A DNA stretch of 64,000 bases from Amycolatopsis lurida (GTDB lineage Bacteria > Actinomycetota > Actinomycetes > Mycobacteriales > Pseudonocardiaceae), in contig NZ_FNTA01000001.1 in the NCBI RefSeq assembly GCF_900105055.1, positions 42,273-106,272 on the forward strand, written 5' to 3'. The position numbers were made by a program, and so were the translations under genes. Shown piece by piece: positions 61,522 to 64,000 of this stretch (position 1 is the first letter of the stretch; the number at the start of each line of letters is the position of its first letter). Under the pieces are notes generated by a model, which worked only from the letters and a program-made list of their open reading frames with translations, made no database searches and was not told the origin of the DNA.

Positions 61522-62325
61522 ATGGCCAATCCAGTCGCTCTGCTCGCCCGCGCGCCGGAGAAGGCCGCCGCGGGCCTGCGCGAATTCGGCCGCATGTGCG
61601 CCATGGGGATCGACGTCGTCCTCGCGATGTTCCGCCGCCCGGTGCAGGTCCGGGAGTTCATCCAGCAGTTCTGGTTCATCGCGAGCGTGTCGATCACGCC
61701 CGCGATCCTCGTGTCGATCCCGTTCGGCGCGGTCATCTCGCTGCAACTGGGTTCGCTCACGAGCCAGATCGGCGCGCAGCAGTTCAACGGCGCCGCGAGC
61801 GTCCTCGCCGTCGTGCAGCAGGCCAGCCCGATCGTGACCACGCTGATCATCGCGGGAGCGGGCGGTTCGGCGATCTGCGCGGATCTGGGCGCTCGCTCGA
61901 TCCGCGAGGAGATCGACGCGATGGAGGTGCTCGGTGTCTCGCCGATCCACCGGCTGATCGTGCCCCGCGTGCAGGCGGCCATCGGCGTTTCGGTGCTGCT
62001 GAACGGTTTGGTCAGCGTCGTCGGCGTCCTCGGCGGCTACTTCTTCAACGTCATCGTGCAGGGCGGCACGCCGGGCGCGTACCTCGCGAGTTTCAACGCG
62101 CTGGCCCAGCTGCCCGACCTCGTCGTCAGCTCGATCAAGGCGTTCATCTTCGGTTTCCTTGCCGGCGTCGTCGCCGCCTACCGGGGTCTGAACCCCAAGG
62201 GCGGCCCCAAAGGCGTGGGCGACGTCGTCAACCAGTCGGTGGTGATCACGTTCCTGCTCCTGTTCTTCGTCAACACGATCCTGACCGCGCTGTACCTGCA
62301 GCTCATTCCCGCGAAGGGAACCTGA
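61522..62325 (+). CDS. yrbEA: Mce-associated permease YrbE, first copy (MlaE family)
   Basis: A 267-residue membrane protein of the MlaE/YrbE type, with five to six helices. QFWFIASVSITPAILVSIPFGAVISLQLGSLTSQIGAQQFNGA and AGAGGSAICADLGARSIREEIDAMEVLGVSPIHRLIVPRV are family hallmarks; the second holds the EE.DA.EVLG helix that contacts the ATPase. It imports lipids or sterols together with the Mce proteins. ATG 61522 has GGAG upstream. The ATPase (Mkl) is elsewhere, as is usual. Confidence 0.93.
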   Translation: MANPVALLARAPEKAAAGLREFGRMCAMGIDVVLAMFRRPVQVREFIQQFWFIASVSITPAILVSIPFGAVISLQLGSLTSQIGAQQFNGAASVLAVVQQASPIVTTLIIAGAGGSAICADLGARSIREEIDAMEVLGVSPIHRLIVPRVQAAIGVSVLLNGLVSVVGVLGGYFFNVIVQGGTPGAYLASFNALAQLPDLVVSSIKAFIFGFLAGVVAAYRGLNPKGGPKGVGDVVNQSVVITFLLLFFVNTILTALYLQLIPAKGT

Positions 62326-62329
62326 TCCC

Positions 62330-63169
62330 GTGACCAGCGTCCCCGAACGGGCCCGCGAGGCGTTCAAACGCCCCGGCAACAGTCTTTTCGAGCTGGGCGA
62401 CCAGTTGCTGTTCTACATCCGCGCGCTCGCGGCGATCCCGATGGCGGTCACCCGCTACTTCCGGGAAGTGGTCCGCCTGCTCGCCGAAGTGACCTTCGGC
62501 AGCGGGGCCCTCGCGGTGATCGGCGGCACCGTCGGCGTGATGGTCGGCCTGTGCGTGTTCACCGGGATCACCGTCGGGCTGCAGGGTTTCAGCGCGCTGA
62601 ACCAGATCAACATCTCCGCGATGACCGGCTTCCTCACCGCGTACTTCAACACCCGCGAGATCGCGCCGCTGTCGGCAGGGCTAGCGTTGTCCGCGACGGT
62701 CGGCGCCGGATTCACCGCGCAACTGGGCGCCATGCGGATCTCCGAAGAGATCGACGCGCTCGAAGTGATGGCCGTACGCAGCATGCCCTACCTCGTCACC
62801 ACCCGGATCGTGGCCGGATTCATCGCGATCATCCCGCTCTACGTGATCGGCCTGCTGATCTCCTACCTCGGCTCAAGGGTGACGACGGTGGTCTTCTTCG
62901 GACAGTCCGGCGGAACCTACGACCACTACTTCTCCTTGTTCCTACCGCCTGAAGACGTACTGTGGTCGTTCGCCAAGGTCCTCGTGTTCAGCGTCGGCGT
63001 CATCCTCACGCACTGCTTCTACGGCTATCGCGCCGCAGGCGGCCCTGCCGGCGTCGGGGTCGCGGTCGGCCGCGCCGTGCGGACGTCGATCGTGCTGATC
63101 AGCGTGCTGGACCTCTTCCTCAGCCTGGCGATCTGGGGCGCCACCACGACCGTGAAGGTGTCCGGATGA
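62330..63169 (+). CDS. yrbEB: Mce-associated permease YrbE, second copy
   Basis: A 279-residue permease of the same MlaE family. GLQGFSALNQINISAMTGFLTAYFNTREIAPLSAGLALSATVGAGFTAQLGAMRISEEIDALEVMAVRSMPYLVTTRIVAG is the conserved core; the EEIDALEVM helix matches the first copy. It pairs with the preceding protein as a heterodimer. GTG 62330 starts it five bases after the previous stop. The C-terminus contains GYRAAGGPAGVGVAVGRAVRTS, typical of YrbE B. Its stop overlaps the Mce gene start by four bases. Confidence 0.93.
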   Translation: MTSVPERAREAFKRPGNSLFELGDQLLFYIRALAAIPMAVTRYFREVVRLLAEVTFGSGALAVIGGTVGVMVGLCVFTGITVGLQGFSALNQINISAMTGFLTAYFNTREIAPLSAGLALSATVGAGFTAQLGAMRISEEIDALEVMAVRSMPYLVTTRIVAGFIAIIPLYVIGLLISYLGSRVTTVVFFGQSGGTYDHYFSLFLPPEDVLWSFAKVLVFSVGVILTHCFYGYRAAGGPAGVGVAVGRAVRTSIVLISVLDLFLSLAIWGATTTVKVSG

Positions 63170-64000
63170 GCACGCGCGCACGGACGCAGGCGGCGGGGGT
63201 GGTCTTCCTCGTCATCCTGGTGCTGCTCGGCTGGCTCGCCGTCGCCATCTTCAACAAGGACTTCGAACGCGCGGAACTGGTCACCCTCAAGACCGACCGG
63301 GTCGGCAACCAGCTGGCGCCGCCCGCCGAGGTCAAGGTCCGCGGTGTGCCGTTCGGCGAGGTCAGGGCGGTGCGGGGCACCGCCGACGGTGCGGAGATCG
63401 ACCTCGCCATCGATCCGGCGAAGATCGATCAGCTGCCGCGCAACGTTTCGGCGCGGTTGCTGCCGAAGACGGTGTTCGGCGAACGTTACGTCAATCTCGT
63501 GCTCCCGGAGCGGCCCGCCGGTGGCTCGCTGCGCGACGGCGACGTCATCGGCCAGGACCGGTCTTCCAACGCGATCGAGCTGGAACGGGTCCTCGGAGAT
63601 CTGCTGCCGCTGCTGCGCGCGGTGCAGCCGCAGAAGCTGAACAGTTCACTGGGTGCGATCTCGCTCGCGCTCGACAACCGCGGGAAGTCCCTGGGGGACA
63701 GCATCGTCCAGCTCAACGACCTCCTCGACCAGGTGAACCCGCTGATGCCGCAGTTCAAGGCCGACGTCACCGGTCTCGCCGACGTCGCGGACCTCTACAC
63801 CGGCGCGGCGCCGGACATCCTCAAGGCGCTCTCGGATCTCTCCACCACCGCGAAGACCATTGTGGATACTCGGGCGGACCTCGACAAGCTGTACGCCAGC
63901 GTCACCACCGCGAGCGGCGACATGAACAAGTTCCTGGTGCAGAACAAGGACAACATCATCGGTGTCAGCGTGAAGAGCAGGCCGACACTCGAGCTGCTTT
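63166..64000 (+). CDS. Mce-family protein, first of the operon (cut by window end)
   Basis: The first 278 residues of an MCE protein. Residues 8-28 form a membrane anchor (AAGVVFLVILVLLGWLAVAIF); about 35-120 is the MCE domain (RAELVTLKTDRVGNQLAPPAEVKVRGVPFGEVRAV), and the rest is the start of the helical barrel-forming region. Mce proteins form a tunnel that carries lipids across the periplasm-like space. It overlaps the YrbE gene by four bases (ATGA). Further mce genes are expected past the window. Confidence 0.93.
   Translation, partial: MSTRARTQAAGVVFLVILVLLGWLAVAIFNKDFERAELVTLKTDRVGNQLAPPAEVKVRGVPFGEVRAVRGTADGAEIDLAIDPAKIDQLPRNVSARLLPKTVFGERYVNLVLPERPAGGSLRDGDVIGQDRSSNAIELERVLGDLLPLLRAVQPQKLNSSLGAISLALDNRGKSLGDSIVQLNDLLDQVNPLMPQFKADVTGLADVADLYTGAAPDILKALSDLSTTAKTIVDTRADLDKLYASVTTASGDMNKFLVQNKDNIIGVSVKSRPTLELL

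Noticed and set aside
1..64000. Insertion sequences, prophage or tRNA genes
   Set aside because: No transposase, integrase or cloverleaf sequence was recognised.

Overview
The window is high-GC actinobacterial DNA. GTG starts, AGGAGG-type ribosome sites and GC-rich third positions are common throughout. Three loci fit a mycolic-acid-free filamentous actinomycete of the Pseudonocardiales, most plausibly Amycolatopsis or a close relative: an MptB mannosyltransferase, an Mce/YrbE locus and a Pfa-like iterative polyketide synthase. The genus is inferred from gene content; no 16S or other marker gene is present.

Layout. 0-10.9 kb: end of a cation/proton antiporter, a membrane protein with two copies of a PLD-like domain, a LysR regulator beside a secreted S1 protease, a guanidinium exporter under a guanidine-III riboswitch, MptB, two SRPBCC proteins and a second antiporter. 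10.9-18.7 kb: a GAF regulator divergent from a flavin monooxygenase, a WYL regulator divergent from a DinB protein, and a two-gene operon (nitrilase-type amidase plus flavin amine oxidase) that could form an amino acid to arylacetamide to arylacetic acid route. 18.7-25.2 kb: small metabolic genes and two secreted phosphatases. 25.3-32.3 kb: a glycerol regulon with an IclR repressor and a glycerol kinase fused to a hemerythrin-like domain on one strand, and glpF-glpK-glpD on the other, with palindromic operators between. 32.4-43.7 kb: regulator/target pairs (Rrf2/SDR, AsnC/broken MFS gene, TetR/Rox-like monooxygenase, MFS/TetR) and a secreted GH3 glucosidase.

43.9-60.5 kb is the most distinctive part. 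A Pfa (PUFA synthase)-like biosynthetic locus has two large proteins: PfaD-type enoyl reductase-KS-AT-ACP-KR, and KS-AT-DH with a phosphopantetheinyl-transferase-like tail. They are followed, with overlaps or tight spacing, by a free ACP, an alpha/beta hydrolase and a GT1 glycosyltransferase. A DrrAB-like ABC exporter lies next to them. An SDR and an aldo/keto reductase fold protein that has lost all four catalytic residues are divergently transcribed. Together they suggest an exported, glycosylated, highly reduced or polyene lipid-like polyketide. 60.7-64 kb starts an Mce import operon (secreted protein, YrbE A, YrbE B, first Mce protein cut by the window end).

Between genes there are several dispersed repeat families: long perfect hairpins with a CGTGAGTG/CACTCACG base at four loci, GTAACTCGCGTGATC repeats at two loci, GCGAAAG/CTTTCGC palindromes, and a 21-bp tandem repeat at two loci. 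Most sit between convergent genes and probably act as bidirectional terminators.
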